Shown piece by piece: positions 8,804 through 16,765 of a stretch of DNA of 64,000 nucleotides. Every line of letters begins with the position of its first letter. The stretch's first letter is position 1. The stretch is from NCBI GenBank assembly GCA_021802125.1, contig JAKAAX010000005.1, positions 62,001-126,000 of the forward strand, in the 5' to 3' direction. Both the position numbers and the translations under genes were made by a program. The DNA is from Thermoplasmata archaeon (GTDB lineage Archaea; Thermoplasmatota; Thermoplasmata; Lutacidiplasmatales; UBA184). Under the pieces are notes generated by a model. That model was not told the origin of the DNA. It worked only from the letters and a program-made list of their open reading frames with translations, and did no database searches.

Positions 8804-9973
8804 ATGCTGTCCAGCCGAGTGCGGTCGCTGGAGATGTCCGGTATCCGCAAGATGTTCGACGCGCCGGCACCGAACGCGATCAACCTAGGCCTGGGGGAGC
8901 CCGACTTCAACCCCCCGGCCGTGGTCAAGGAGGCCCTCTTCGAGGCGGTCCGCTCCGGGAGCAACAAGTACGGCCCCTCCGCCGGTCTGCCGGAGCTTCG
9001 CGATGCGATCGCCGAGCGCTACCGACGCTACCTCCCCTCGACCGACCGGGCGAACGTCATCGTGACCTGCGGAGGGACCGAGGCGCTCCTCTCCGCCGCG
9101 CTGACGCTCTACGACCCCGGCAACGAGGTCCTGGTCCCCAACCCCGGCTTCGTCCTCTACACCCCTCACGCCCGGATGGCCGACGCGACCCCCGTGCCCT
9201 ACTCCTTGCGGGAGGAGAACGGCTACCAGCCGGACCTTGACGAGCTGGAGGAGCTCGTGTCGCCCCAGACGCGGGCGATCGTGGTGAACTCCCCGTCGAA
9301 CCCCACCGGAGGAGTCTTCACCGCGAAGACGATCGACGGGCTCGTCTCCTTCGCCGAGAACCACGGGCTCACGATGGTCTCCGACGAGGTGTACGATGAG
9401 ATCGAGTATGCGCCCGGTGGTCACCGCAGCTTCTGGGGGCGCTACGACCGGGTCGTCGTGGTGAACTCCTTCTCGAAGATCCTCGCCATGACCGGCTGGC
9501 GCCTGGGGTACCTCGTCGCCTCAGAAGAGGTGGCCGCCGAGGCGAACAAGATCCACTACCACATGGTCGCCTGCCCCTCGACGCCCGGCCAGGTGGCGGC
9601 GCTCCGCGGGCTGCGCGAGGCCCGCGAGGACATCCAGGCGATGGTCCGCGAGTTCCGCGCCCGGCGCGACCTGATCGTCAAGGGGCTCAACTCGGTCCCA
9701 GGGATGCACTGCGTCCGGCCCGAGGGGGCGTTCTACGCCTTCCCGAACTACTCCTGGGAGGGAGGTTCGCTCGAGGTCGCCCAGGCGCTGCTCCAGCGCG
9801 GGCTGCGGTGCACCCACGGCGAGGCCTTCGGGTCCCTGGGCGAGTACCACCTGCGCTTCTCCTTCGCCTGCTCGCGCGACACGATCCGAAAGGCGATCCA
9901 GCTCCTGCGAGCCTACGGCGAGGAACAGCCGGACCGGGCGAGGCCCACGGCCCGGCTCGCGAAAGCGGCCTGA
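8804..9973 (+). CDS. Class I/II PLP-dependent aminotransferase (aspartate aminotransferase-like)
   Basis: This is a 389-residue aminotransferase of fold type I, which moves amino groups between an amino acid and a 2-oxoacid. The family landmarks are in order: LGLGEPDFNPP near residue 28, TCGGTEALL at about 87 (PLP phosphate contact), NSPSNPTGG at about 165, SDEVYDEIEY at about 192 (PLP-binding Asp and Tyr) and SFSKILAMTGWRLGY at about 223 with the Schiff-base lysine. The conserved Arg that binds the substrate carboxylate lies near the C-terminus in HLRFSFACSRD. Length is normal. The ATG at 8804 removes only weakly conserved sequence. It stands alone, divergent from the surface-protein gene and convergent with the glycosyltransferase pair, so substrate choice cannot be read from context. 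Confidence 0.9.
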   Translation: MLSSRVRSLEMSGIRKMFDAPAPNAINLGLGEPDFNPPAVVKEALFEAVRSGSNKYGPSAGLPELRDAIAERYRRYLPSTDRANVIVTCGGTEALLSAALTLYDPGNEVLVPNPGFVLYTPHARMADATPVPYSLREENGYQPDLDELEELVSPQTRAIVVNSPSNPTGGVFTAKTIDGLVSFAENHGLTMVSDEVYDEIEYAPGGHRSFWGRYDRVVVVNSFSKILAMTGWRLGYLVASEEVAAEANKIHYHMVACPSTPGQVAALRGLREAREDIQAMVREFRARRDLIVKGLNSVPGMHCVRPEGAFYAFPNYSWEGGSLEVAQALLQRGLRCTHGEAFGSLGEYHLRFSFACSRDTIRKAIQLLRAYGEEQPDRARPTARLAKAA

Positions 9974-9988
9974 CGGGCCCGGCGGACG

Positions 9989-10183
9989 ATGCGCTTCCGT
10001 CTCCTCGCTCTCGGGCTCTCCTCCCTCGCGCCTTTCCACCGGTCTCCCGAGCTCCGGGAGGAGCTCGACTCGCTCGCGCAGGAGGTGCGGGACCTCGAGA
10101 TCCCGCTCCGGCGGGGTTCGGACGGACCCGCCCAACCTCAGGACGCGCGGGGAGACCGGTCCGAGACGCCGAGCTCCCGGTAG
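9989..10183 (+). CDS. Possible small protein after the aminotransferase
   Basis: This 64-residue frame begins 16 bp after the aminotransferase stop and overlaps the end of the convergent glycosyltransferase by 46 bp. Its third codon positions are almost all G or C over the first 45 codons, and the sequence LREELDSLAQEVRDLEIPL reads like a helix, so it behaves like coding DNA. There is no clear ribosome site, so expression would depend on coupling to the gene before. No family is recognised. Confidence 0.35.
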   Translation: MRFRLLALGLSSLAPFHRSPELREELDSLAQEVRDLEIPLRRGSDGPAQPQDARGDRSETPSSR

Positions 10184-11325
10184 AGCGCTCGGACCCTCTC
10201 GCCCGTGCGGGTCCAGGAGAAGAGCGCCTCGACCCGCGCGCGTCCCGCTTCGCCCATCGCCCGCGCTTTCCCGGGGTCCGAGAGGACGTGCTCGAGGGCC
10301 GTGCGCAGCTCTCCCACGTCCCCCGGGGGTACGAGCCGGGCGGTCCGCCCCGGGTCCACCACCTCCGGCACCCCGCCCACCGACGTGGCGATCACCGGGA
10401 GGCGGGCGGCCATCGCCTCCAACAGCACCAGGCCGAAGGCCTCGTAGTCCGAAGGGAGCACGAAGAGCCGGGCGCCGGCGAACGCCGCCCGGTAGAGCGC
10501 GGGGTCGGCCAGGTTGCCGGTGAACCGGACCTCCGAGAGCACCCCGAGCTCCCGGGCTCTCGCCTCGAGCGCCGGTCGCTCCCCCCAGTCCTGCCCCACC
10601 ACGAGCCACGGGGGCCGAAGGGTGCTCGGGAGGCCGGCCCAAGCCTCGAGGAGTCGGCGCAGCCCCTTGTTCGGTGCGAGGCGACCCGCGAATAGCAGGT
10701 ACGGGCGGGAGAGGCCCAGGAGCTCGCGGGCCCTCTCGGGCGTCGGCAGGTCCCTCCACGGGGCAAGGTCGATCCCGGGAGGGATCACGCGCACCTTGGA
10801 CGCGGGAGCGAACTCGCGCACCTGCCGGGCCTCGTGCTCGGACTCGACGACGAGCGCTCCCGCCGTCCGATACGCGGTCATGCCGAAGAGGTGGTCCTGC
10901 CCTCGAAGAAGCCCTTTCTTCCACGTGGGCTCCCACGGGTCCGCCGGGTGGTAGTGGGTCCCGACGACGAGCGGGATCTCTCTCGCCTCGGCGACGAGGG
11001 CCGCCTGGAGCACGTGGCCATAGCGGTGGGAGTGCGCGTGGATCACGTCGGGGTGCGCGCGGTCGAGGGCGCGGACGAGCCCGGGGAGCAGAGGAAGGGT
11101 GAGTCCCGGGATGAGGCGGCGGACGGCGGGGAAGCGCTCGACCGGGACGCCGTCCAGTTCGCGCGAGCACGACGGGCGCCGGTCCCAGCCCTGCTCGGAG
11201 AAGAGGTCGCTCGCGAAGACCGTCACCTGGTCGCCCTGGGTCCGTAGCTCCCGCGCAAGCTCCCGTACGTGTGTCTCGACCCCGCCCGGCGCGTCGTAGC
11301 GCAGGAGGACCTGGGCGACCCTCAT
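10138..11325 (-). CDS. GT4-family glycosyltransferase
   Basis: This 395-residue retaining glycosyltransferase of the GT-B fold transfers a sugar from a nucleotide sugar to an acceptor. The N-terminal half opens with MRVAQVLLRYDAPGGVETHV, the Gly-Gly-x-Glu loop of GT4 enzymes. The C-terminal half has LLFAGRLAPNKGLRRLLEA at about residue 200 and the donor-binding motif PSDYEAFGLVLLEAMA at about 300, with the E-x7-E pair. The start at 11325 overlaps the stop of the upstream gene by 4 bp (ATGA) and follows GGGGGAGG. It is a diverged tandem paralogue of the next gene (11322-12620), and the two are probably cotranslated. Their product is likely a glycan or glycolipid of the cell surface; acceptor and sugar are unknown. 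Confidence 0.88.
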   Translation of the reverse strand: MRVAQVLLRYDAPGGVETHVRELARELRTQGDQVTVFASDLFSEQGWDRRPSCSRELDGVPVERFPAVRRLIPGLTLPLLPGLVRALDRAHPDVIHAHSHRYGHVLQAALVAEAREIPLVVGTHYHPADPWEPTWKKGLLRGQDHLFGMTAYRTAGALVVESEHEARQVREFAPASKVRVIPPGIDLAPWRDLPTPERARELLGLSRPYLLFAGRLAPNKGLRRLLEAWAGLPSTLRPPWLVVGQDWGERPALEARARELGVLSEVRFTGNLADPALYRAAFAGARLFVLPSDYEAFGLVLLEAMAARLPVIATSVGGVPEVVDPGRTARLVPPGDVGELRTALEHVLSDPGKARAMGEAGRARVEALFSWTRTGERVRALYRELGVSDRSPRAS

Positions 11326-12620
11326 CGGGGGCCTCCCCCGGTCTCGTGGAGGACCTGCTCGTAGACCCGCTCGAGCCCCTCCACCGTGCGCTCCCACGTG
11401 TGGGCGGGGACGGTCACGTCACGGCCGCGGGCGCCCATGGCCCGCGCCTTCGTCCGGTCCGACAGGAGCTCTTCCAGGGCGGCAGCGAGCACCCGGGCGT
11501 CGCCGGGGGGAACGAGCAGCCCGTTCTTCCCGTCCTCGACGAGCGAGGGGATCCCGCCGACCCGGGTGGAGACGACCGGCGTCCCCTGGGCGAGCGCCTC
11601 CAAGAGGACGAGCCCGAACGCCTCGTAGTCGGAAGGAAGCACGAAGACCTCCGCCTGAGCGTAGGCGCTCGCGAGGAGCGATTCTTCCTTCACGAAGCCG
11701 GTGAGGTGGACCCGGGAGGAGAGTCCCAGCTTCTCCGCGTGGGCCCGGGTGGCCGCTCCCTCGCCGCTGTCCTCCCCCACGAGGGCCAGCTCGAGGTCCG
11801 GGAAACGGGACGCGAGGGAGGCGAAGGCGTCGAGAAGGACGGGGAGCCCCTTGTTCGAGGCGAGGCGCCCGGTGAAGAGGAGGAAGGGGCCGCGCACCCC
11901 GAACCTTCCCCGGAACCCTCCGCCTCCGGACTCCGGCGGGGGGAGCGGAGTGTACCCTGGGGGGACGAAGGCGATCGGCGGCAGGTCCGGGATGAGCTCC
12001 CGGAGCATCCGCTCCTCCTCGCGGCTCTGGAGGATGAGCCGGGCGAGGTGACGGAGGACGGGAGCGGCCAGGCGCCGGTCGTAGAACCCGCGGAGCTGCT
12101 TGCGCTTCTCCCCGCCCCAGATCGACCAGGTGGGGTGGAAGTGGGCGGTCATCACCCACGGCAGGCGGTTCAGCCGCTCGGCGAGGGCGGCGCTGAACCC
12201 CTGGTAGGTGCCGTAGGTGTGGACGTGCACGAGCGAGGGGGCCGCCCGACGGAGGTCGAGGTAGAGCCCCGGGAGGAACGGGTAGTGCAGCTCTCCGCCG
12301 AGCGACACGGCCCGGTGGCGGGCGACGGGTACGTCCCCGGGGGAGGGCCCCGAGGCGAGCTGCTCCGGGGAGAGGCGTTGCCAGGGGATCTCGGTGTAGA
12401 GGTCGGTGGTGAGGACACGAGCGTCCAGTCCGTGCGCGCGCTGGCGGAGCACCACTTCTCGGACGTGCCGCTCCACTCCTCCGGGCCCGGGCGGATAGCG
12501 CGTGGGGACGTGGAGGACCCGGAGGCCGCGCAGCCCTTCCGACACGGTCGGACGAGCGTCGGGCGACCCCGACGAGAAGGTGGGGTCCCTGGAGGCGCTG
12601 GAGCTGGTCGGAGAGGCCAT
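11322..12620 (-). CDS. GT4-family glycosyltransferase, upstream paralogue
   Basis: This 432-residue GT-B glycosyltransferase has an N-terminal tail of about 30 disordered residues, then RVLHVPTRYPPGPGGVERHV (GT4 N-terminal loop), LFTGRLASNKGLPVLLDAF at about residue 245, and PSDYEAFGLVLLEALAQG at about 325 (donor nucleotide site). A ribosome site (GAGGGACC) precedes the ATG. It overlaps the downstream GT4 gene by 4 bp and follows the M20 peptidase gene after 45 bp. Two successive GT4 enzymes suggest addition of two sugars in sequence to the same glycan. UDP-sugar genes lie a few kilobases away (15816-18037), so they may supply donors, though this link is inferred. Confidence 0.88.
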   Translation of the reverse strand: MASPTSSSASRDPTFSSGSPDARPTVSEGLRGLRVLHVPTRYPPGPGGVERHVREVVLRQRAHGLDARVLTTDLYTEIPWQRLSPEQLASGPSPGDVPVARHRAVSLGGELHYPFLPGLYLDLRRAAPSLVHVHTYGTYQGFSAALAERLNRLPWVMTAHFHPTWSIWGGEKRKQLRGFYDRRLAAPVLRHLARLILQSREEERMLRELIPDLPPIAFVPPGYTPLPPPESGGGGFRGRFGVRGPFLLFTGRLASNKGLPVLLDAFASLASRFPDLELALVGEDSGEGAATRAHAEKLGLSSRVHLTGFVKEESLLASAYAQAEVFVLPSDYEAFGLVLLEALAQGTPVVSTRVGGIPSLVEDGKNGLLVPPGDARVLAAALEELLSDRTKARAMGARGRDVTVPAHTWERTVEGLERVYEQVLHETGGGPR

Positions 12621-12665
12621 GGCTCGGTCCCTCGCCGTTCGCCCCCGGCCGGTGCGAGGGCCCCT

Positions 12666-13754
12666 CTATCCCTTCGTCGCGGGAGGACGGGCGCTCACCA
12701 TCCGCTGGGCGAACTTCTTGTACGACTCGGCCGCGCGGACGACGGCCTCCATCTTGACGTACTCGTTGGCCTGGTGGGAGAGGTCCTCGTCGCCCGCCCC
12801 GTAGACCACGACGCGGGGGTTCACGGTCACGTAGTAGACCGCTTCGGAGGCGTGGACCATCACCGCGAGCTCGCTCCCGGAGACCTCCTTGAAGGTCCGG
12901 ATGTGGTCGCTCGCGGGGTCGACCTGAAGCGAGGGGAGGCTCACGAGCCGCCGGACCGTGAAGGGGGTCTTGATGCGCTTGAGGTGCTCCTCCACCTCCC
13001 GCTGCAGCTCGTCCGGGGTGTAGGGCGGCGGGAAGCGGATGTCCACCTCCGCGCTCGCGCGGGAGGGGACGACGTTCACGCGGTTCCCCCCGTGGAACGT
13101 CCCGACGTTCACGGTGACCGTCCCGAGCTCGGGATGGGCGATCCGTCCCCGGAACGTCTCGAGCGCGCGGAGCAGGCGCATGAGCTTCACCACGGCGTTC
13201 TCCCCCAGCTGCGGCATCGCGCCGTGGGCGGAGCGGCCCCGGGTCTCGATGGAGAGGTCGAGCACGCCCTTCTCCGCGTAGCCGACGCGGAGACCGGTGG
13301 GCTCGCCGACGACGACGGCCTTCGCCCGGCGGAGGGCGAGCGTCTTGCAGAGCGCCTGCGCCCCGTTCATCGTCGTCTCCTCGTCGGTGGTGATGGCGAG
13401 GGTCACGGGCACCCGGCGGGTGACGAGGTCGTTCGCCGCCGAGAGCATGGCGACGACCGTTCCCTTCATGTCGGCCGCGCCGCGGCCGTACATCCTTCCG
13501 GAGGTGAACTGGCTCTGGGAGAAGCTCCATCCGTCGCCCACCGGCGGGGTGTCGAGATGTCCGGCGAGGACCACGCCTCCCTGGCCGTACTCCGAGAGGA
13601 GGGCCGGGGCGGAGGGGTCGCCGTAGACGGAGGACCGCATCTTGAGCGAGTCCGCGAACGACTGGATGTAGTCGATGATCTCGTGCTTGTCGGCAGCGGG
13701 GTCCGAAGAGAGCTTGATCAGGTCGGCCAGCATGTCGACCATCTGGCGTTTCAC
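12666..13754 (-). CDS. M20-family metallopeptidase/deacylase (ArgE/DapE/CPG2 group)
   Basis: This 362-residue dinuclear zinc hydrolase cleaves amide bonds of N-acyl amino acids or peptides. Visible landmarks are VVLAGHLDTPPVG at about residue 61 (first metal His and catalytic Asp), YGRGAADMKGT at about 89 (bridging Asp), TTDEETTMNGA at about 122 (catalytic Glu-Glu, here DEE), VVGEPTG at about 148, a dimerisation insert with GRSAHGAMP, and the C-terminal metal His in GDEDLSHQANEY. It starts at GTG, 8 nt after GGGGGAG. The exact substrate (acetylornithine, succinyl-diaminopimelate, lysine-carrier intermediate or dipeptide) cannot be decided. It is first in line with the two glycosyltransferases, which may be chance. 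Confidence 0.87.
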   Translation of the reverse strand: MKRQMVDMLADLIKLSSDPAADKHEIIDYIQSFADSLKMRSSVYGDPSAPALLSEYGQGGVVLAGHLDTPPVGDGWSFSQSQFTSGRMYGRGAADMKGTVVAMLSAANDLVTRRVPVTLAITTDEETTMNGAQALCKTLALRRAKAVVVGEPTGLRVGYAEKGVLDLSIETRGRSAHGAMPQLGENAVVKLMRLLRALETFRGRIAHPELGTVTVNVGTFHGGNRVNVVPSRASAEVDIRFPPPYTPDELQREVEEHLKRIKTPFTVRRLVSLPSLQVDPASDHIRTFKEVSGSELAVMVHASEAVYYVTVNPRVVVYGAGDEDLSHQANEYVKMEAVVRAAESYKKFAQRMVSARPPATKG

Positions 13755-13808
13755 GACCTTGCTCCCCCTGTGCCCTTCTCGATGAAGAGCGATCTCCGAA
13801 GGGCCCCC

Positions 13809-13850
13809 AGAGGCTGCGCCTCTCTTGAATATGAGTAGAAAGGCTTAATA
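13809..13850 (-). promoter_or_regulatory. Promoter and leader hairpin before the M20 gene
   Basis: On the minus strand two TATA-like tracts (GTTATTAAGCC and CTCATATTCAA) are followed by a 6-bp hairpin AGAGGC-GCA-GCCTCT (13823-13809) inside the leader of the M20 gene. The hairpin could instead end transcription of the hydrolase gene at 13880. Confidence 0.35.
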
Positions 13851-13879
13851 ACCGGTTTCCGGCGGGGCCGCTTCGCCCC

Positions 13880-14710
13880 TCACTTTGGGAGCAACGCTCC
13901 CAGGTCCGGGTGGGTCTCCGGGTGGCCTTCCGGACCCGCCAGGGTCCACCACTTGTGCTCCGGCATCTTCGAAAGGCGCCTCGCGGCCTCGTGGAGGAGC
14001 GGGCCGGCGTTGGTCAGGACCGGCCGGCCATGTCCGCAGAAGATCGAGCGGACGTCGAGGGCCGCCAGCTTCTCGACCGAGTCGATGGCGGTGTCCGGGT
14101 CGAAGTTCGAGTAGCGGGAGGGCAGGTCCAGGCCCTTCGAGGAGCTCACCAGGGCATCCCCCGCGAAGAGGATCTTCCTCTCCGGGTGGTAGTAGGCAAC
14201 GCTTCCGAGCGTGTGGCCAGGGGTCCCGATCACGGTGAAGGGCCCCACGGTGTCCCCGTCCTTCAGGACGCGGTCCACGTGCACGGGGTGGCGGGAGAAG
14301 AGGACCCGGATCATGAAGGGGGCGAGGCGAGGGCCCCGACCTTCCACGGCGGGGGCGTCCATCGCGTGGCAGGCGACCTTGGCATTCGTGACCCACCGCA
14401 GGTAGGCCGCTCCCCCCATGTGATCGGGGTGCTGGTGGGTGAGCAGGATGTCCGTGACCTCTCGCAGAGGGACCCCCGCGTTCCGGAACGCCTGACGGAG
14501 ATGGGTGGCCGCGCCCGGGAACCCCGTGTCGATGAGGTAGGTCTTCCCGCCCTCGCGGAAGACGTAGGAGCTGGCGAGCGGCCCACGCACGCACCCCAGC
14601 CCGTCCACGAGGCGCGTGCCGACGATCGGGACCGCGGAGGAGGTCGAGGAGGGAGACTTGGGAGGGGAAACGGGCGGGGAGGAGGCAGGGGGGGCGGTGG
14701 TGGCGGCCAC
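13880..14710 (-). CDS. Metallo-beta-lactamase-fold hydrolase
   Basis: This 276-residue enzyme of the MBL superfamily carries the zinc motif THQHPDHMGG, then the later metal ligands in TPGHTLGS and FAGDALVS, and the final His in FCGHGRP. These enzymes hydrolyse thioesters, lactones or phosphoesters; the glyoxalase II/lactonase-like layout and the absence of RNase extensions argue for a small-molecule substrate. The N-terminal 35 residues are Pro/Ser/Ala-rich and unstructured. The start is uncertain: the GTG at 14710 sits about 26 nt after a TATA-like CTTATGAT; a GTG at 14722 and the longer frame to 14767 are alternatives. It is preceded by the coiled-coil gene at 14821 on the same strand. Confidence 0.83.
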   Translation of the reverse strand: MAATTAPPASSPPVSPPKSPSSTSSAVPIVGTRLVDGLGCVRGPLASSYVFREGGKTYLIDTGFPGAATHLRQAFRNAGVPLREVTDILLTHQHPDHMGGAAYLRWVTNAKVACHAMDAPAVEGRGPRLAPFMIRVLFSRHPVHVDRVLKDGDTVGPFTVIGTPGHTLGSVAYYHPERKILFAGDALVSSSKGLDLPSRYSNFDPDTAIDSVEKLAALDVRSIFCGHGRPVLTNAGPLLHEAARRLSKMPEHKWWTLAGPEGHPETHPDLGALLPK

Positions 14711-14820
14711 GAAAGCGCCCACGGCCCGACCATCATAAGCTTGGAGGGGGGCCGTCCCCCGGCCCACGGGTGGGCCGACGACCTTGCCCCCCCTCGGCTG
14801 CGGGGCAGGGCCGGGCGATC

Positions 14821-15630
14821 TCAGCCCGGCGGCGCGGCCGAGGACGGCGGGTGCTTCGACCGGACGAGCGGGGGTAGCTCTCCGAGTTCGGCGAGCTCTT
14901 TCGCGCTCAGCCGGACGAGCACGATCCCGGAGGAGAGCAGCCGCACGCTACGGCCCTGCGGGTCGTCGGAGGCCGTGAGGCTCACCGTCCCCCGGTCGAA
15001 GGACGGGACCAGGCTGGCGCCAGAGGCCATCCATCGGGCGAAGAGCCCTCCGAGCAGCTCCTCCAGGGCCTCGCCGCGGCCGAGCGTGTAGAAGGCCCGC
15101 CGCACGATGCTCCGTCCGTCCGCCGCAAGGAACGCGACGGGGGCGGCGGGAACGAACCGGTGGGAGGCCTGCGTCAAGCGGGCCTGGGCCGCGGTACGCG
15201 CCTCGCGCTCCTGCGTGAGCTCCCGCCGAAGGTCGGTCTCGATCGAGTGCTGCTGGGCGAGCGCTTCCCGGAGCGACCCGTTCTCCGCGATGGCGAGGTC
15301 GAGCGACCGGGTGAGCTCCAGGAGCCGGTCCGACACCGTCCGCTCCTCCGAGGCGGGGAGCTCCTCCGGAGTGGCGATGGGCTGCGGACGGGCTTCGGTC
15401 CCCCCTCCATCGCCGGCCGCCTCCTCGTGGAGGGTCCCGGCTTCCGCGCCCGCTCGCTCCGGCTCCGCTGGGACCTCGGACCTTTCGGGAGGAGCGGAAG
15501 GCCCGGCGCCTCCCGCCTCCTCCTGGTCCTCGTTCAGCTGGCGAAGGAGGTCGTCCAGCATGTCGGTCCCAGACGGGACCTCAGATGCGCCCGCTTCCAG
15601 GGGTTTCTCCTTGGCCACCTTCGGCGTCAA
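14821..15630 (-). CDS. Hypothetical protein with disordered N-terminus and coiled coil
   Basis: This 269-residue protein has three parts. Residues 1-100 are acidic, Pro/Glu/Ala-rich and likely disordered. Residues 100-155 form a heptad-like coiled coil (RLLELTRSLDLAIAENGSLR onward). Residues 160-260 form a compact alpha/beta domain beginning VAFLAADGRSIVRRAFYTLG, which looks like a small sensor or roadblock-like fold but is not assignable with confidence. There is no signal peptide or TM. A TATA-like tract overlapping a perfect palindrome lies upstream at 15656-15667. A cytoskeletal or signalling scaffold is possible; no family is named. Confidence 0.6.
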   Translation of the reverse strand: MTPKVAKEKPLEAGASEVPSGTDMLDDLLRQLNEDQEEAGGAGPSAPPERSEVPAEPERAGAEAGTLHEEAAGDGGGTEARPQPIATPEELPASEERTVSDRLLELTRSLDLAIAENGSLREALAQQHSIETDLRRELTQEREARTAAQARLTQASHRFVPAAPVAFLAADGRSIVRRAFYTLGRGEALEELLGGLFARWMASGASLVPSFDRGTVSLTASDDPQGRSVRLLSSGIVLVRLSAKELAELGELPPLVRSKHPPSSAAPPG

Positions 15631-15655
15631 TCTCCCCTTCCCCCCCCGTTCCGGG

Positions 15656-15667
15656 CTATACGTATAG
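15656..15667. promoter_or_regulatory. Palindromic TATA/operator CTATACGTATAG
   Basis: A perfect 12-bp palindrome stands about 30 nt upstream of the ATG at 15630 and contains TATA on both strands. It could be the core promoter of the coiled-coil gene and also an operator half-site pair. Confidence 0.4.
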
Positions 15668-15815
15668 AGACGTATCGTCCCGGTGCATGATTACGCCCTG
15701 CGGAGCGGATGAACCTTCCGTGTCCGCCGCCTAGGGCCGCGCCGCGTCGGAGGGGGAGAGCGCGGGGGTCCTCCCCACCTTCCGGGCCCCGCTGGGCGAG
15801 GAGCGGGGGAGGAGC

Positions 15816-16703
15816 CTACCCTCGAGGTCGGGGAGGAGGCGTCCGTTTGGCGAGCGCGTAGGTGCGCTTCACCGCTCGAAGGTAGCCTTCCGGGGAGCCC
15901 ACCGAGAGCCACTGCCCGTCGCCCGGGCCCAGGACCACGGCGAAGACCTTCTCGCCTTTCGCGATGAGGTGGGAGATGGCCGAGGTCACCTCGAGCTCCG
16001 CGGGGCGTCGTCGCGCCTCGCTCTCGAGCGCTTCGAAGATGATCGGGGAGAAGGCGTAGACCGCCGTCGCCGCCCAGGAGGAGCGGGGTCGCTCGGGCTT
16101 CTCCTCCATGCCGGTCACCCGGAGGAACCGGGCGCCGTCGATGCGGCCGGCGAAGCTCCCCTCCACCACTCCGTAGTTCCGGGGCTCGGCGACGTGCCTC
16201 ACCAGCAGCACCACCGCGGCCCCTTCCCGGCGGCGGAGCTCCTCCATGGCCCGGGGGAGCCTCCCGGGGACCGGCTCCCAGAGGACCGCGTCGGCGGCGT
16301 GCAGGAGGAACGGGTGCTTGCCGATGGTGGTCCGGGCCCTCAGCAGCGCGTCGCCGAACCCCTTCGGCGAGCGCTGGGTCACCCAGTGGAACTTCACCTC
16401 CGAGAGCAGGTGGTGGAGCGCGAGGGTCTCGATGAGCCGCTCGGGGTGGTGGAGGTGGCGCTGGATGAACGCGTCGTCCGGCTGGAAGTAACGGACCGCC
16501 GCGTCCTGGTCCGGGCCGACGATGACGACGAGGTCGTCCACCCCGGCGTCGTGGAGGGTCCGAACGACGTGGTGGCAGACGGGGGCGAGCGTCGCGTTGC
16601 CCTGCCGGCCGCGGTAGAACAGCGGGAGCATCTCCTTCCGCATCCCCCGCGTTGCGGGGAGCATCCGGGTCCCCTCCCCGGCCATCGTCACGACGGCCCT
16701 CAT
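15816..16703 (-). CDS. GalU-like UTP-glucose-1-phosphate nucleotidyltransferase
   Basis: This 295-residue sugar-phosphate nucleotidyltransferase makes NDP-sugar from sugar-1-phosphate and NTP. The N-terminal signature AGEGTRMLPATRGMRKEMLP (residues 8-27) matches GalU-type UDP-glucose pyrophosphorylases (G-x-G-T-R-x-L-P-A-T-x-x-x-x-K-E-M-L-P). Later segments GFGDALLRA, HAADAVLW and VTGMEEKPERPRSS fit the active-site layout. The ATG at 16703 follows GGAGGGA. It begins 62 bp after the UDP-sulfoquinovose synthase gene on the same strand, and UDP-glucose is the substrate of that enzyme, so the two likely form one pathway. UDP-glucose could also feed the GT4 enzymes nearby. Confidence 0.85.
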   Translation of the reverse strand: MRAVVTMAGEGTRMLPATRGMRKEMLPLFYRGRQGNATLAPVCHHVVRTLHDAGVDDLVVIVGPDQDAAVRYFQPDDAFIQRHLHHPERLIETLALHHLLSEVKFHWVTQRSPKGFGDALLRARTTIGKHPFLLHAADAVLWEPVPGRLPRAMEELRRREGAAVVLLVRHVAEPRNYGVVEGSFAGRIDGARFLRVTGMEEKPERPRSSWAATAVYAFSPIIFEALESEARRRPAELEVTSAISHLIAKGEKVFAVVLGPGDGQWLSVGSPEGYLRAVKRTYALAKRTPPPRPRG

Positions 16704-16765
16704 CGAGGTCCCTCCCGTGTCCTCAGAGCGCGGCCCTCCCTTCTTCGCCCGTGAGCCCGGGTGCC

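Noticed and set aside
11271..13838. An 855-codon plus-strand frame
   Set aside because: Antisense shadow of the glycosyltransferase and M20 genes, which have clear motifs.
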